From Siphonodentalium dalli (Eukaryota > Mollusca > Scaphopoda > Gadilida > Siphonodentaliidae): 64,000 nt of DNA. The stretch covers positions 134,749,587-134,813,586 of the forward strand of contig CP136061.1 in NCBI GenBank assembly GCA_032622095.1, written 5' to 3'. Of the stretch, positions 11,500 through 22,861 are shown piece by piece. The notes under the pieces are model-generated. The model worked only from the letters and a program-made list of their open reading frames with translations, made no database searches and was not told the origin of the DNA. Each line of letters begins with the position of its first letter. Within the stretch, counting starts at the first letter, position 1. The position numbers were made by a program, and so were the translations under genes.

Positions 11500-12165
11500 G
11501 TTGGTAATCCAAATACCATCAGCATACTTGGAAGATATAAATTCAGCTTGCAGATGGTCATTGAAGTGGCAGTTCCTATTGAATTCTGCAAAAATACACA
11601 TATCGTTCAGTAATTGTGAAAAAGATTTGGGTGTCAACATTGATGACAAACTTAAATATGGTGTACATATAATTTCGGTGTGAAGCAAGGTTTATTCAAT
11701 AGTGGGTCTAATTCAGACAAGCCGACTTGTATATAATGATTAAATTGAACTTGGTGTCTATAAAGTACAGCCGATTCAGAGATGATCTTACAGAAGTTTG
11801 TAAGAAACCAGTACAAATTGGACAGTCAACTTTACACTTTCAGAAATCACTGTATGACAGAACAATTAGACTTAATAGCCACGGATAGAAGGTGCAGATC
11901 GATGTCCCTTTCAGATAAGAAAGTTGGGAAGTACTTTTTACTCAAAGAGTTATCACACATTGGAAAAATTTACCGGACTTTATTATTGGAGCTGAATATC
12001 AAAACCAATTCAAAAAATTAATCGATGCTTACTTTTATATCATGAACTTTGATAATCAATCCTTAAATTAAGAAAAGATATATTCAGTTTGTTACATGCA
12101 AACTGAAGTGACCCGTAATACGATTTCGACTCGATGGAAGTCTCTTTGTCCACTCGCTCTTATCT
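11500..12165 (+). pseudogene. Non-LTR retrotransposon RT tail with TTATC-type 3' end
   Basis: Frameshifted fragments of a reverse-transcriptase C terminus read in order: DINSACRWSLKWQ, EKDLGVNIDDKLKYGVHI (about 11625-11680), YGRFRDDLTEVCK (about 11769-11808), and FTQRVITHWKNLPDFIIGAE followed by FKKLIDAYFYIM up to a stop near 12070. These match the thumb and C-terminal blocks of CR1-like elements. The 3' UTR ends at CTTATCTTATCTTA (about 12159-12172), the same pentamer tail type as the minus-strand fragment at 40.8 kb. Several stops and frameshifts show that it is dead. It is a different family from the copies at 0.2 and 22.9 kb, which end in (GAT)n. Confidence 0.75.
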
Positions 12166-12440
12166 TATCTTACCGGCCAGGAAGCGCAGGAATTTGATTG
12201 CGCATTTGCGTATATATATGACTTGAATGTGTTACTTCCACACGAACTCATTGAAAAACGGTCAAAATTAATCGATGCCTACTTTTATAGAATGAACTTT
12301 GATAATCAATCCGTAAATTAAGAAAAAATATATCCAGTTTGTTACATGAAAACTGAAATGACCTGTAATTTTATTGCGCATTTGCTTGCGTATGACTTGA
12401 ATTTGTTAACTTCCACACGAACTCATTGAAAAACGGTCCC
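12008..12440 (+). repeat. Tandem duplication of the retrotransposon 3' end
   Basis: The segment from AATTAATCGATGCTTACTTT (12012) to CACGAACTCATTGAAAAACG (about 12260) recurs, with a deletion, at 12268-12438. The duplicated piece covers the last codons and the 3' UTR of the retrotransposon. The second copy lacks the middle part with the TTATC tail. Confidence 0.75.
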
Positions 12441-13698
12441 AGCAGATGTCAATCAACAGTAGTTCTATATTTATCACTCAGTTTTGCGAATCTCTCCTTT
12501 TGCCTCTCTTTCTGCTCATCTCCTTGTTTCCTTTTCTTGATTCTTCATATTAAAACATTGTCACATTGATACCACATTTACACAGAAACACCCACAACTA
12601 CACACGTGTTTGGACAGATGCCAGCTTTTTTTAATTTCAATTGACCGACCAATGAAAATGAGGTTTATCTTCAACTAGATGCGTGATTGACACAGGTGCA
12701 TGGTCCGAAGACATAATTGTTGCACAAAAAATGTTATCTGATTTTATAGAAATATATCGGTGAAGCTAGACGTTTTTCCCAACAAAGGGATTACATCATA
12801 ATAACTCCTGTTTAGAATTATAACCCATGAGATTTGCTATATCTCGCCGCGTCTTCAAACGTTTCGGTATATAAATGCATACACTTAATCAAAACAAAAG
12901 TTATTTCTTAAATATCCACCATTGTTATTTCGTGGTACTCATCATGCAACTTTAAACCGCGTGATTTCTGACCGGGATAAATTAAGGAATGAAGCTAAAA
13001 TTAAACGAGGCAGACGTGAGCAGGTCAACGTCGCATTGTAAGCATCAAAGTGTATACGTTAAGTAGGAACAACTTCCAGTGCTAACTGTCAATTTGTAAA
13101 ATCTATCTTAATGTCAACCGTCAGTGGAAGACACATCGTAACAATACGATGTGTGCCAATACGGCGCCTTGCACTATCGTGTGAGAAATGGCGAATCGCT
13201 CCGAAGATTGTACGGGCAATGTGTCACGCATTTACACCCGGTCTTCTTGCTACTATGTATACAGCAGCTTTCATTCACAAATCCACAGCTCCTTCATTCA
13301 AGATTGCTATCTATCATTTTACTGTCAAATCCGATTTCTATTTGACAGGTTTACGCATACATGTGCCGACCTACCCGATTCATTATACGCTTTCGGAAAT
13401 GTGACGCATCCGCTCATTTCAGCTTTCCGTGGAACGTTTTGGTTTTTAACACCGCGGATCCATGTCTTAAATGATGCTTAGTTTCCAAGACATCACACCA
13501 GATCTCCAAAAACAGTCGCAACCTGGATGCCGGCCAATGCAGCGGAACAGTAGGAGAATAAGGTGCGACACTGCGCGGAAACGACACTCTTATAATACGC
13601 TATTCCGCTTTTTATTGCAACCAAATCAAGACGTCCGAAAATAGATGGAAGCCGTTGAATGTTGTTTGGCATTGAACAAGTTTTAGACGCCCATTTAG
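12441..13698. other. Unclassified region
   Basis: Three overlapping short frames at 13111-13481 lie in different frames over the same bases and show no domain, so they are not supported as genes. A tiny hairpin (ACACATCGTAACAATACGAT) is at 13131-13154. Nothing else was seen. Confidence 0.35.
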
Positions 13699-15516
13699 TG
13701 GGTGTGTCTTTTTACCGGATTACGGATCCCGGATTTCGACCCGGATTTCGACCCGGATTTAGGTGTCTTTTTACCGGATTTCGACCCGGATTCGGGTACG
13801 AAATTCATGCTTGTTTTATCACACATTTAACCCATTAAAAGCCGTTTCTGACAAGCGGAAACTGATTAGGAGGTGAGATTAAACCAATATAGGGCTGTCG
13901 TGCTCATTCAACCCGATTAATCGTATTTAAAGGTACATATCGTGCCCGGATCAGCATACTTCTTATTTTTTCATATAGACACGGCGGTTGGATTGATTTT
14001 ACGTGATCATGATGTCATTTAAGGGAACACAGCATGTCCGGATCCGAATTAATTATCTCGTAATTATTGATCATATTAAAGGTAGATATCATGTCCGGAT
14101 CCGGTTCCGGTTTTTTTCTCTCTCTTTGTTCAGTAATTGATAAATATCTGTTGTATATTTATTAAACAACCATGCGGTATATGGACAGTTTATATTTTCT
14201 ACTCTGTTCAAACCCAACCTGTGTCATGTTTCCGCGTGTCTGAAATGTCTTTCAATGTGTTAAATGTGGGATATAATAAACATAAAATGCAAACCCGGTT
14301 AGGGTCGAAATCAGCAAAAATAGACACATCAAATCCTGATTCAAATAGGGAAATAAAGTGTGTCTTTAAACGGACTAATTCTAAATCCTGGTTCCACGTG
14401 ACTCCGCTGGCATTTAATGTATTAAATAGGAGTTAATTTATAAGTGAAAGGAGAACAATCGGGATCCGGGCATAATCTGTACCTTTAAAAATGATTAATA
14501 AATACGCGATAATTAATTCGGATCCGTGCATGGCATGCACCTTTAAATGCGATCATCCTTCCGTGAAATAAATCCAACAGCCGGGTCTAACCTCTCAAAA
14601 TCAACTTCTAACTTCCTCTTAACTCAGCTGACATTTAATATATTAAATAGGCGTTAATTTATATGGAGATTTTTTTTTTAAACCGGATCCGGGCATGGTC
14701 TGTACCTTTAAACTAGATAATCACTGTATAAACTGTAGCTGGCTGCAACGGGATGGATATGCTAGCAGTGTTTTTATAACGATTCGGGCGGACAGACTAT
14801 AATCGGGAATGATCTGATCTAAACATCAACATCTATAACCTAGTTCCACGCGACTCAGTTTACATTTATTGTATTAAATAAGCATTACTTTATAAGAAGT
14901 AAAATCCGGATCCGGGCATAATCTGTACCTTTAAATATTATCAGTAAATACGTGGAAATTAATTCGGTTCCGCACATGGTGTGTACCTTTAAATGCGATA
15001 ATCATTCCGTGAAATCAATCCAACAGCCTAGTATAACGTCTCAAAATCAACTTATAACTTTGTTCCACGTGACATTTAATATATCAAAAAGACGATAATT
15101 TATATGGAAAAAAAAGAGAGAGAAAAAAAAACCGGATCCGGACATGATATCTACCTTTAAATATGATCAATAATTACGAGATAATTAATTCGGATCCGGA
15201 CATGCTGTGTTCCCTTAAATGCCATCATGATCACGTAAAATCAATCCAACCGCCGTGTATATATGAAAAAATAAGAAGTATGCTGATCCGGGCACGATAT
15301 GTACCTTTAAATACGATTAATCGGGTTGAATGAGCACTACAGCCCTATATTGGTTTAATCTCACCTCCTAACCAGTTTCCGCGTGTCAGAAACGGCTTTT
15401 AATGGGTTAAATGTGTGATAAAACAAGCATGAAATTCATACCCGAATCCGGTAAAAAGACACCTAAATCCGGGTCGAAATCCGGGATCCGGAATCCGGTA
15501 AAAAGACACACCCCCA
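13699..15516. mobile_element. 1.8-kb element with about 400-bp inverted ends and a motif array (family V)
   Basis: The left arm (13699-14120) and the right arm (15108-15516) are inverse copies. They begin TGGGTGTGTCTTTTTACCGG and end CCGGTAAAAAGACACACCCC, and both contain repeated CCGGATTTCGACCCGG words. Flanks TTTAG (13694-13698) and GTTAG (15517-15521) could be a 5-bp target duplication with one mismatch. A motif of the form TTTAAAGGTACA, four to six bases, ATGCCCGGATCC occurs eleven times, in the left arm forward and elsewhere in reverse. There is no transposase. The 99-codon frame at 14137-14436 spans the core and has no domain. Confidence 0.75.
13925..15310. repeat. Eleven-copy interspersed motif (GGTACAnATCATGCCCGGATCC)
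   Basis: Approximate starts are 13927, 14018 and 14075 in the forward sense, and 14461, 14518, 14683, 14904, 14960, 15130, 15189 and 15281 in reverse. Each joins a CCGGATCC-type palindrome to CATG and an AAAGGTACA-type half. Pairs are often 55-60 bp apart, and pairs recur every 165-225 bp. This may be a protein-binding array or the relic of an ancient tandem repeat; neither can be proved here. Confidence 0.6.
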
Positions 15517-17920
15517 GTTAGTCCTATACTTGCGTGCCAAAAAGACCAAGCACCGTAAATGCAATGTTACCTTACCACCCAAGCCATTATAGTTTAACCA
15601 AGATCATGTTCAAACCTTCCGGCCCATATAACTCATTGTGAACCAGTTTGACAGCATGAATCCTTTGCCGGCTTTGGTTCCGGTTTATCCAATTTGTTTT
15701 GGTATATAAGGTATTCGCATGCAAATTAGTCAAATAGCTGAATGTCATGCACGTATACACATACATGTGCCGACCTATGCATCCGCTTTTCCCAACTAAT
15801 GCCCAGCTTCCAATACATCGTTTGGTGATTGTCGGTGTGGTGGATCAAATTTTTGAATGATGGTTTCCATTACAACATATCAGACGTCTCGAACAGGAAA
15901 CACGCTATTCAACTACATGGTGTTTAGGCATTAATTACCCGCCAATATAGTAACATTTTCGTTTCGTGTGTCATATTTAAACTGTCGCTGCATATTTTTC
16001 TTTCGTTTTCGAAGCGAGTACATGCAGTGATGTAAAAATCTCCCTATATATACACATACATTCGCCTATATACACCGTATGGATTCCCTCTAACGCGATT
16101 CTTGTAAAAGTCGTAATTTCAATAACTACAACCAAGGGGGAGACAACAATATTGTATTTGGATAAAGTCTTGTAAACGCAAATGCAAAATACCTCGGTCT
16201 GTCAGCTACACAGAAAAGTTTTTAATTAATTCAATATTTCAGAATTTTTCGCTTTTTGTTGTGTAATTTATTCCATAGACTCGCATGCAGCTCCGGGCAT
16301 AGATGACGTTTTATAAGACTTTCATTTCCTATGGGAGGAACTATCAAGGCAACTCAATTTCAGTGTTGTTAAGAAGTAAACAGTTAATGGAATTCTTTGA
16401 ATATGTTTGAGATAGCGCAGCGCCCGCATTTATCCAGAGAATTATGGTCTCTTTGGTCTCGCTTCTATTCTTGAGTTTCTAATCTGTTCTCTTCATCGTT
16501 CTCGTTTGAACGACTAATAACTCTATAACTAAATCAGTCCTTCTATCAGGAAATATCCGTGTGTTGTTGTTCCATTTAGACCGCGATAGCTCTAATGCGA
16601 TATAAATATAGCCTGGAAGTTAATCCAATTTTTGTTTGATCACGGAGAATAAGAAAGAAACCAGAAAGGCTGATAGTTGCAAAATAAAGCAGATTCTATA
16701 CGTATTTAAAGCAACAAAGTAATTCAAAAGCATGTGCAATTGTCAATGGCATACACACAATTGCGTTGTCCACATCAGCTCTCAACCAACATATAGGACC
16801 CTGTAATGGTCAACAATCTACGCCACATGGTAACTTTATCGATCAGAAAACGGTGAATCGAATTAAAAAGTTCATTATGTAGTAAACAACCAGCATAATA
16901 TCGATTGTCTTCCAACACTTTAGATGTCAACATTTCTTGAACCAACTTTCTGCTAACCCCGCGAATAAAACATGAAAATTACAAAATATAATACGATGAA
17001 AATAATTATAAAATGTTATTATTAGTATTAGCCGTTAATTGGCAACGAAATCAAAATCGCATTTCACATTATGTGACTAAATATTTGGTCGAGAGAACGA
17101 CAGTAGAAACCTGCCTTTTTTGAAAATCGATGTCTGACCACAAACCCTCCTATACGAATGAGCTGATGAGTTGGATGTCACAATGTTGTTATATATAAAA
17201 CATACAAATATATTTAGTCTAGGCTGTGCTGGGGGGTGACCGTCGCACGTCGGGGGAATTTATGCGACCATCATTTTCTTATGGGAAAATTAATCTAGAT
17301 TTTCGGATTCAGAGGGCGCCTAGACTATTCACATGCACTAGGACGCGGATAATCGTCCATAGGCGAGATGAGTGAGTAGTTGTCAAACTGATTGCTATAG
17401 AAGGTCTTCTCTAATTGTGTATAGGTACGCAGAAATCAATAACGGTATCTGGCATTGTCTTAATGTCTGAGCACCAGAGGCGTCATTTGAACAAGGGGAT
17501 GGTGGACGAGACCATGATTGATAGAGGAAAAGTTGAGTGCCAGAAGAAAACATAAAGTACCGAATAAACGATCGACGATCAATAAAAAAAAACAATCTAA
17601 GGTATAAAGGGAATTGAGCTAGTCAATCCCATGTGTTTTAGTGGGTAAGTATATTTATTGCACACCCAATGGCTTATTTGTGCGAAATACAGCAAAATAC
17701 AGAAGAATTGAAACGTTCAATAAAAAAATGTGTATTGTTCTTGAACAATACAAACCTATTACGCCAACAACGTCACTGGCGACGTCAACTTTAAATAACA
17801 GAGAATGTCTTCGCTACATGATGGTGTTAGTCTACATTAAGCAAATGTTTGTTCAATTAAATACAACAATATCGATCTAAATGTTAATATGTTACAAGCT
17901 GCAATATTCAGAGTGTGCAA
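15517..17920. other. Unclassified AT-rich region
   Basis: I looked for genes, RNA genes and hairpins and found none to support. The frames at 17395-17595 (-) and 17641-17880 (+) are short and domain-free. Confidence 0.35.
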
Positions 17921-18086
17921 TAAACATAGAACAACACAGTTGTGTGAACATGTTAACGTTATTGCACTAGTTTGTCGTGCCGCGAGGTAAAACTCGAACC
18001 TCCGGTTCTCGTTTTACCATCGCGTCACAACAAACTCGTGCAATAACGTTAACCAGTTCACACACTTGTGTCGTTCTATCATTATA
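17921..18086. mobile_element. 165-bp near-perfect palindrome
   Basis: The arms read TAGAACAACACAG, TGTGTGAAC, GTTAACGTTATTGCAC, AGTTTGT and CGCGAGGTAAAA, then invert around CGAACCTCCGGTTC at about 18000. The inverted sequence restores every block in order out to GTTCTATCATTATA. The reverse strand contains GGTTCGAG near the tip, which resembles a pol III B box, but it is fully explained by the palindrome. No target duplication is obvious. Probably a MITE of unknown superfamily. Confidence 0.7.
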
Positions 18087-18284
18087 CAACCAGGACCCCC
18101 TCCACATCGCCACATCGACACACCACTGATCCCGACCGAATTCGAATATTTGCCTCCTGTCAGTTGGAAAATTTTCAACCACATGTGACATTGAGCTGAA
18201 ACTCGTTAAAGGTACTCAACCCGATTCCATGGTCCCCATATCATCGGATTCCAACAGCAACAACATTTTTTGAAATTCCGCTTC
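18087..18284. other. Unclassified spacer
   Basis: Nothing was supported between the palindrome and the next element. Confidence 0.3.
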
Positions 18285-19984
18285 AGTTATCAGAATCGTT
18301 TAATTGCCCAAAAATAATGCTAACCACAGTCAACTATAGTATAAAATTTCCCAAAATCTGATATTTATCAACATTTTGTTCAACGAAATTTTGCCGATTT
18401 ATCAAATATCTGACACAAAAAAACCCACTTTATTTTAGAGTTATCCCCATCTTCATTCGCAATTTGGTCCGAGACCGTCTTCACGTCGACTTTTACTGGG
18501 ACACTAACAGTTTTGGTGGTGAAAAATAATAGATTTAAAAAATTGATATCTCTCGACGAGAGTTTTCCGATGAATGGCAACAAGCCATATTTCCGACTAA
18601 ATCCTGAAAAATTACCCATAATTCTGCTGTGGTTAAGGAGTCGATTACTTAGAGCATTACTGTACATGAAATAATAAATTGACTTTCTTCTTATTTTCAT
18701 TATTAGTAACTCTCAAATAATGATATTTTCGCACATCAAGACCATTGTTATGTAAACATTACTGTTACAGTATAGAATTACCGATAAAAGTACAATTGTG
18801 CCAATAAGATAGCAAAGTTTATTCAAAACACGCGGAATTTTGTTAATGAATAATTAAGAATAATGAATATATAACAACAAAGTTTAATTATTTCTCCATG
18901 TTCTTTCAAGTGGTGGTGTTTTTACAGACTTTAATATTTTTTCACATGTACACGCTGCGAGTGCATCGGGTCCCTTTAACTGAGAGCTGAAGCCGCTCTG
19001 ATTTTTCGATGGTAATCCCACTGTACATGCAATGTAACATATTTTCTTGCAACCTTTTCTAGATTTGTATCACCGTCGCCTACGCAGCGCAGAATGAAAC
19101 CAGTCGACTCGATTTGGGTTTTCATTATATGAATCGATTTTATACATATATTATAACTCAGCGGGAAAACTCAGCGGGAAACATGAATGTCTATGGCATA
19201 TTAATTATGACGACCAATTGTCACCAAACTCCACCATAATAAATTGTCACACCTACTATGGCATCGCTAAGTACTGCGGTACGTGTGTCCGCAGCCAATT
19301 GATTACTCTCTATATATTACACATGGAGCGATCGGTTTACCTGTCTGTGCCGAAGGATAATCTACTTGCGTCGGTTACAGACACTGTAATTATAAGATCT
19401 TCTCTAATCAGCGACTCATCAGTTGACATCAGAGTGATAACATCAGTTATCTCAAAAGCGAGATAACATCAGTCATCTGGATGAATAACACGTCGCTGCT
19501 TCGACAGATATTAGCTGTATTCACTAATCTGCCACACGTTGTTATAGGTATGTTCCATATGTTGGTTAGAACTTCCTCGAAGGGAGAAGTTTGATTATTC
19601 TTAAAGATGCATAATCCGAATTAACGCTCACAAATTACTATTTGGCTTGGGGGGGGGGGGGGGTAAACATATTTGATACGAGTCGAGGAACCCACCCATC
19701 AAAGCTCAGCGTGATCAGATGTCGATCTTTGAAATCTATTATTTTTCACCACCAATATTTTAAGTGGCCCAGTAAAAGTCTACGAGAAGACGGTCTCGGA
19801 CCAAATTGCGGATGAAGATGGATAACTCTAAAATCAAGTGTTTTTTTTGTGTCAGATTTTATTTTGACAAACCCGCAAAATTTCGTTGAACAAAATTTTA
19901 AAGATTAACATATTTTGGGCAATTTTATACTATAGTTGACTGTTGTTAGCATTATTTTTGGGCAATTAATCGATTCTGATAACT
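18285..19984. mobile_element. 1.7-kb element with about 250-bp inverted ends (family W)
   Basis: The left arm 18285-18535 starts AGTTATCAGAATCG. It carries AATTGCCCAAAAATAATGCT, TCAACTATAGTATAAAATT, GGTCCGAGACCGTCTTC and GGTGGTGAAAAATAAT. The right arm 19738-19984 is the inverse in the same order, ending CGATTCTGATAACT. The interior contains a half copy of the mariner-like MITE (18548-18663), a 15-base G tract (19649-19663) and an 82-codon frame (19218-19466) without a recognised domain. No transposase and no certain target duplication. Confidence 0.75.
18548..18663 (+). mobile_element. Half copy of the mariner-like MITE (right arm only)
   Basis: It matches the right arm of the complete element at 7190-7300 from the hairpin tip (CTCTCGACGAGAG) through GGCAACAAGCCATATTTCCG to GCATTACTGTA. 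The left arm is absent. It lies just inside the left arm of the 18.3-20.0 kb element. Confidence 0.75.
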
Positions 19985-20635
19985 TTAACAGTGTGTGATA
20001 TTAGCATGCTGTTAGAATGGCACTGCCTTTGTCAAATTTGTATTATGGTGTTGTAAATACTAATGATATTGTGCAATGGCAACATCGATATCCTATAAAC
20101 ATCGCAGTCTTGAGCGTACGTAAAAGGAAGCCTTTCCACAGCAATATGGATGCAGACATAAAGAATCACTGAACTAAATGGGTTCCCATCACAGGGGCCT
20201 GTAACGCGCTCCGCTGTCCGCCCCCCCCTTTTGCACTGCCAATATACGCCGCTCTATATACGCTCTTAAAAAAACCTTCTCCAAATATGCCCGTTATTTC
20301 GTCAAAAACACTTCTTCAAATATCTCCGTTATTTAGTTAATAAAAATAATTTCTTATTTCATAATTCGCGCTATTTCGTCATTTCGATGCATTTTTTATT
20401 CCGCAATTTCGCTGTATTTTCCTATTTCGCTTTTTCGTGGTATTTCATATTTCGATAATTCGCTATATTTGACATATTATGGGATATTGGCATGCCTCAA
20501 CGGCTGGCGTGGCATGCCACATACCCTTTATCACTGAGGAATTTTAACTAATAGTTTTGTATTACTACAGAGTAACATTGGTCTGTATCAGGTGATATAC
20601 AACAGCTAGTTAAATAATGAGAGAGTAACTGTATA
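19985..20635. repeat. Degenerate TATTTCG-rich tract in an otherwise unclassified region
   Basis: Between about 20290 and 20470 the words ATTTCG, TTTCGT and ATTTCGC recur every 8-20 bases, which suggests an old short-period repeat. A C8 tract at about 20220 precedes it. The rest shows nothing. Confidence 0.4.
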
Positions 20636-20639
20636 GAGT

Positions 20640-20713
20640 GTGTCATAGAGAGAGAGATATATATAGAGAGAGAGAGAGAAAGAGAGAGATAGTGACCCAG
20701 ATATATATAGAAC

Positions 20714-20759
<46 letters not shown>

Positions 20760-20775
20760 GGCAGACAGAGGGAGG
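20640..20775 (+). repeat. Compound (GA)n / (GACA)n microsatellite
   Basis: GAGA runs interrupted by TATATA lead into eight to nine copies of GACA at about 20731-20767 and then GGGAGGGAG. Open frames on both strands here are repeat translations. Confidence 0.9.
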
Positions 20776-21021
20776 GAGATGATGAAGAAATGGAGAGAGA
20801 TACAGGTATTGTATGTGCATGGTGTCGACAGCTTTACTAAGTTCGATATATATTTAACAACAAGGGCGATATATCATCAATTATTGTTAATTCGCTTTCG
20901 CTTTCTTCGGTAAGCTCTAGGTCGGTCTCGACGATAAACTTGATGTGGTTAAAGTTTTCCGCCTGGCTATCAGTCTGATTGGAATACAGACGACAGAGCA
21001 AGCTACACTCTTAGAACAAAT
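20776..21021. other. Unclassified spacer
   Basis: No gene or repeat was seen between the microsatellite and the nested transposon cluster. Confidence 0.3.
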
Positions 21022-21108
21022 ATGTATAAATTCTATACACTATGTTTTAAATTTGATCTTATTCAAAATTGTGTAGAAATGACACATGACATAATGTGTC
21101 GGTGGAAT

Positions 21109-21362
21109 CAAGCCTTGAAATAGTGTGTCTGTCATTTGCAGAATGAGGTCCCCAGAGGGTGAATTTAGTGATGTTACCCCGCATAGCGGGCTAGCATCAC
21201 CAAATTCACCCTCTGGGGACCTAATTCTGCTTACACCTCAGCAGAATGAGGTTCCCAGAGGGTGAATTTGGTGATGCTAGCCCGCTATGCGGGGTAGCAT
21301 CACTAAATTCACCATCTGGGAACCTCATTCTGCAAATGACAGACACACTATTTCAAGGCTTG
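21109..21362. mobile_element. Family B double-hairpin element inserted in a foldback arm
   Basis: Two hairpins (21129-21230 and 21241-21333) are separated by only about 10 bp. They are flanked by terminal inverted repeats CAAGCCTTGAAATAGTGTGT and its inverse. The flanks GTGGAAT (21102-21108) and GTGGAAT (21364-21370) form a 7-bp direct repeat. The intact opposite arm of the host element shows a single GTGGAAT, supporting a true insertion. A 7-8 bp duplication would suit hAT-like elements, but the end sequence is not diagnostic. Confidence 0.8.
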
Positions 21363-21554
21363 TGTGGAATTTCATCAAAATTGAATATCAGTGAATATGT
21401 TAATGTATCATAGTTACTAGATGAGATGTGTTCTATTTGGGGACACAAAACGCGCATAGGCTACAACAGAACCAAACCATGGCAGCAGTTTAAAAATGTG
21501 TTATACACTGTTTGTGTCAAAAGTAAACAGCACATAATTGTGCAGCACAAAGTT

Positions 21555-21987
21555 TTAACCCTTTACCCAACAGAACGGCCCTGTGCCAATGCATTCTCTT
21601 ATATATGCGAGTCGACCATAGGTCGCCTCGCATATATAAGAGAATGCATTGACTTAACACATATTAAAAATGATTAAATTGTCAAAGAATGTAGAAAAAT
21701 ATTAGAATTTTTTTTTAAAAATGTAAGAAAAAATGGTAAAAAATGTTAAAAAAGAATTTTGTTAGGCCAATGCATTCTCTTATATATGCGAGGCGACCTA
21801 TGGTCGACTCGCATATATAAGAGAATGCATTGGCACAGGGCATAACTGTAAACATCACAATGTGGTCAATGAACCGGTTCCAATGATATCCATATGCGTA
21901 TGGTGTTATTGAGACAAACCGAAGATATTTTAGGCGGTTGAAGCTTTATTTGGGCGTTTTTGGCCGTTTTGTTGGGTAAAGGGTTAA
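21555..21987. mobile_element. TTAA-flanked double-hairpin element, family A, copy 1
   Basis: The ends are TTAA-CCCTTTACCCAACAGAAC and the inverse TTGGGTAAAGGG-TTAA. Inside are two palindromes (21586-21651 and 21766-21834) of about 66 bp that read CCAATGCATTCTCTTATATA, TGCGAGTCGACC and their inverse. An AT-rich spacer of ATGTAAGAAAAA-type units lies between them. The tip sequence GGTCGCC/GGTCGAC and the GTGCCAATGC and GGCACAGGG edges are shared with the other copies, but the outermost 20 bp differ from the CATGACGGGAGC version. Probably piggyBac-mobilised. Confidence 0.8.
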
Positions 21988-22190
21988 AGCTGCTGTGAGA
22001 TTTTGAATATGGTAGCTTTTACGAGTTTTGTGTCTCTAATAGAACATATCTCGTCTACTAACTATAATATATTCACATATTCCCTAATATTCAATGTTGA
22101 GAAAATTCCACCGACACATATGTCATGTGTCATTTCTACATAATTTTGTTTAAGATCAAATTAAAAACATATTGTGTAGAACTTATTAAC

Positions 22191-22403
22191 GCCCCCGGTG
22201 TATACTGTTCTACAGATTTTAGAATGCTGTGGTTCGCTGGGCATTTTATAAATAGACAATGGGTTTTCCCCGGTTATTTTTGGACGCATTAAAGTTGTAC
22301 TGCGACCCCGAGACCGGTAAAAGCTGTAATTGGAATTTCAATTTCGTTTATTGTCGTTGATTTTGGTTTGTGATAAGAAATGAAAAATATAATTTGTAAA
22401 ATG
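22191..22403. other. Unclassified spacer
   Basis: Nothing was supported here. Confidence 0.3.
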
Positions 22404-22816
22404 CGTATGTCAATTTATACGTGTTGTATGAGTGTAATCTGAGACAGCCGAATCAGCCACCGGTTCGTTAATTAGGTGCTGGTCGGCGTGACAGTTCGCA
22501 GTACGTCCCCTATTTGCGGAGACATTTGCGAAAGTTCCCGAATTCGCGGACGTCCCCTAAATTGGTCGAAATATGTTGATTTTAATGAGGGAACGGGTGC
22601 GTATATCTCAATTAATATGTATACATTTTAAAGATGTTAGTCGGATATAGTCGAGTCCGCCACGGTTCATTAATTGGTGCTGATCGGTGTGACAATTTGC
22701 AGTAGGTCCCTATTTGCGGAGGTCCCCGAATTCGCGGAGTTCCCCTAAAATGGTCGAAATATGTTGATTTTAATGAGGGAACGGGTGCGTATATATGTCA
22801 ATTGATACGTATTTTA
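22404..22816. repeat. Two-copy tandem repeat, unit about 190-205 bp
   Basis: GGTTCGTTAATTAGGTGCTG, TTTGCGGAG, CCCGAATTCGCGGA, CCCCTAAA, TGGTCGAAATATGTTGATTT and GAGGGAACGGGTGCGTATAT appear in that order in both copies (about 22455-22600 and 22655-22800). A third partial GTCAATTGATACGT edge follows. Confidence 0.8.
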
Positions 22817-22861
22817 AACAAATAACGACACGATCATCATAATAGTGGTTTGTTCTATCAA

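Larger units (their letters stand above)
21022..22190. mobile_element. Host foldback element with two nested transposons (family X)
   Basis: After the two inserts are removed, the remaining sequence forms one long inverted repeat. The left arm (21022-21108 plus 21364-21450) contains TTTGATCTT, GTAGAAATGACACATGACAT, GTGTCGGTGGAAT, TTGAATAT, ATAGTTA and GTTCTAT. The right arm (22028-22190) contains the same blocks inverted and in reverse order. A family B element sits in the left arm and a TTAA-flanked element sits near the centre. The outer element is therefore the oldest of the three. No ORF of interest. Confidence 0.75.

Noticed and set aside
17967-18040. tRNA or SINE gene at the GGTTCGAG word
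   Set aside because: The word lies at the tip of a long palindrome and no A box or cloverleaf fits, so the palindrome is the simpler explanation.
20548-20913. Frames of about 90 codons on both strands
   Set aside because: They are explained by the GA/GACA microsatellite.
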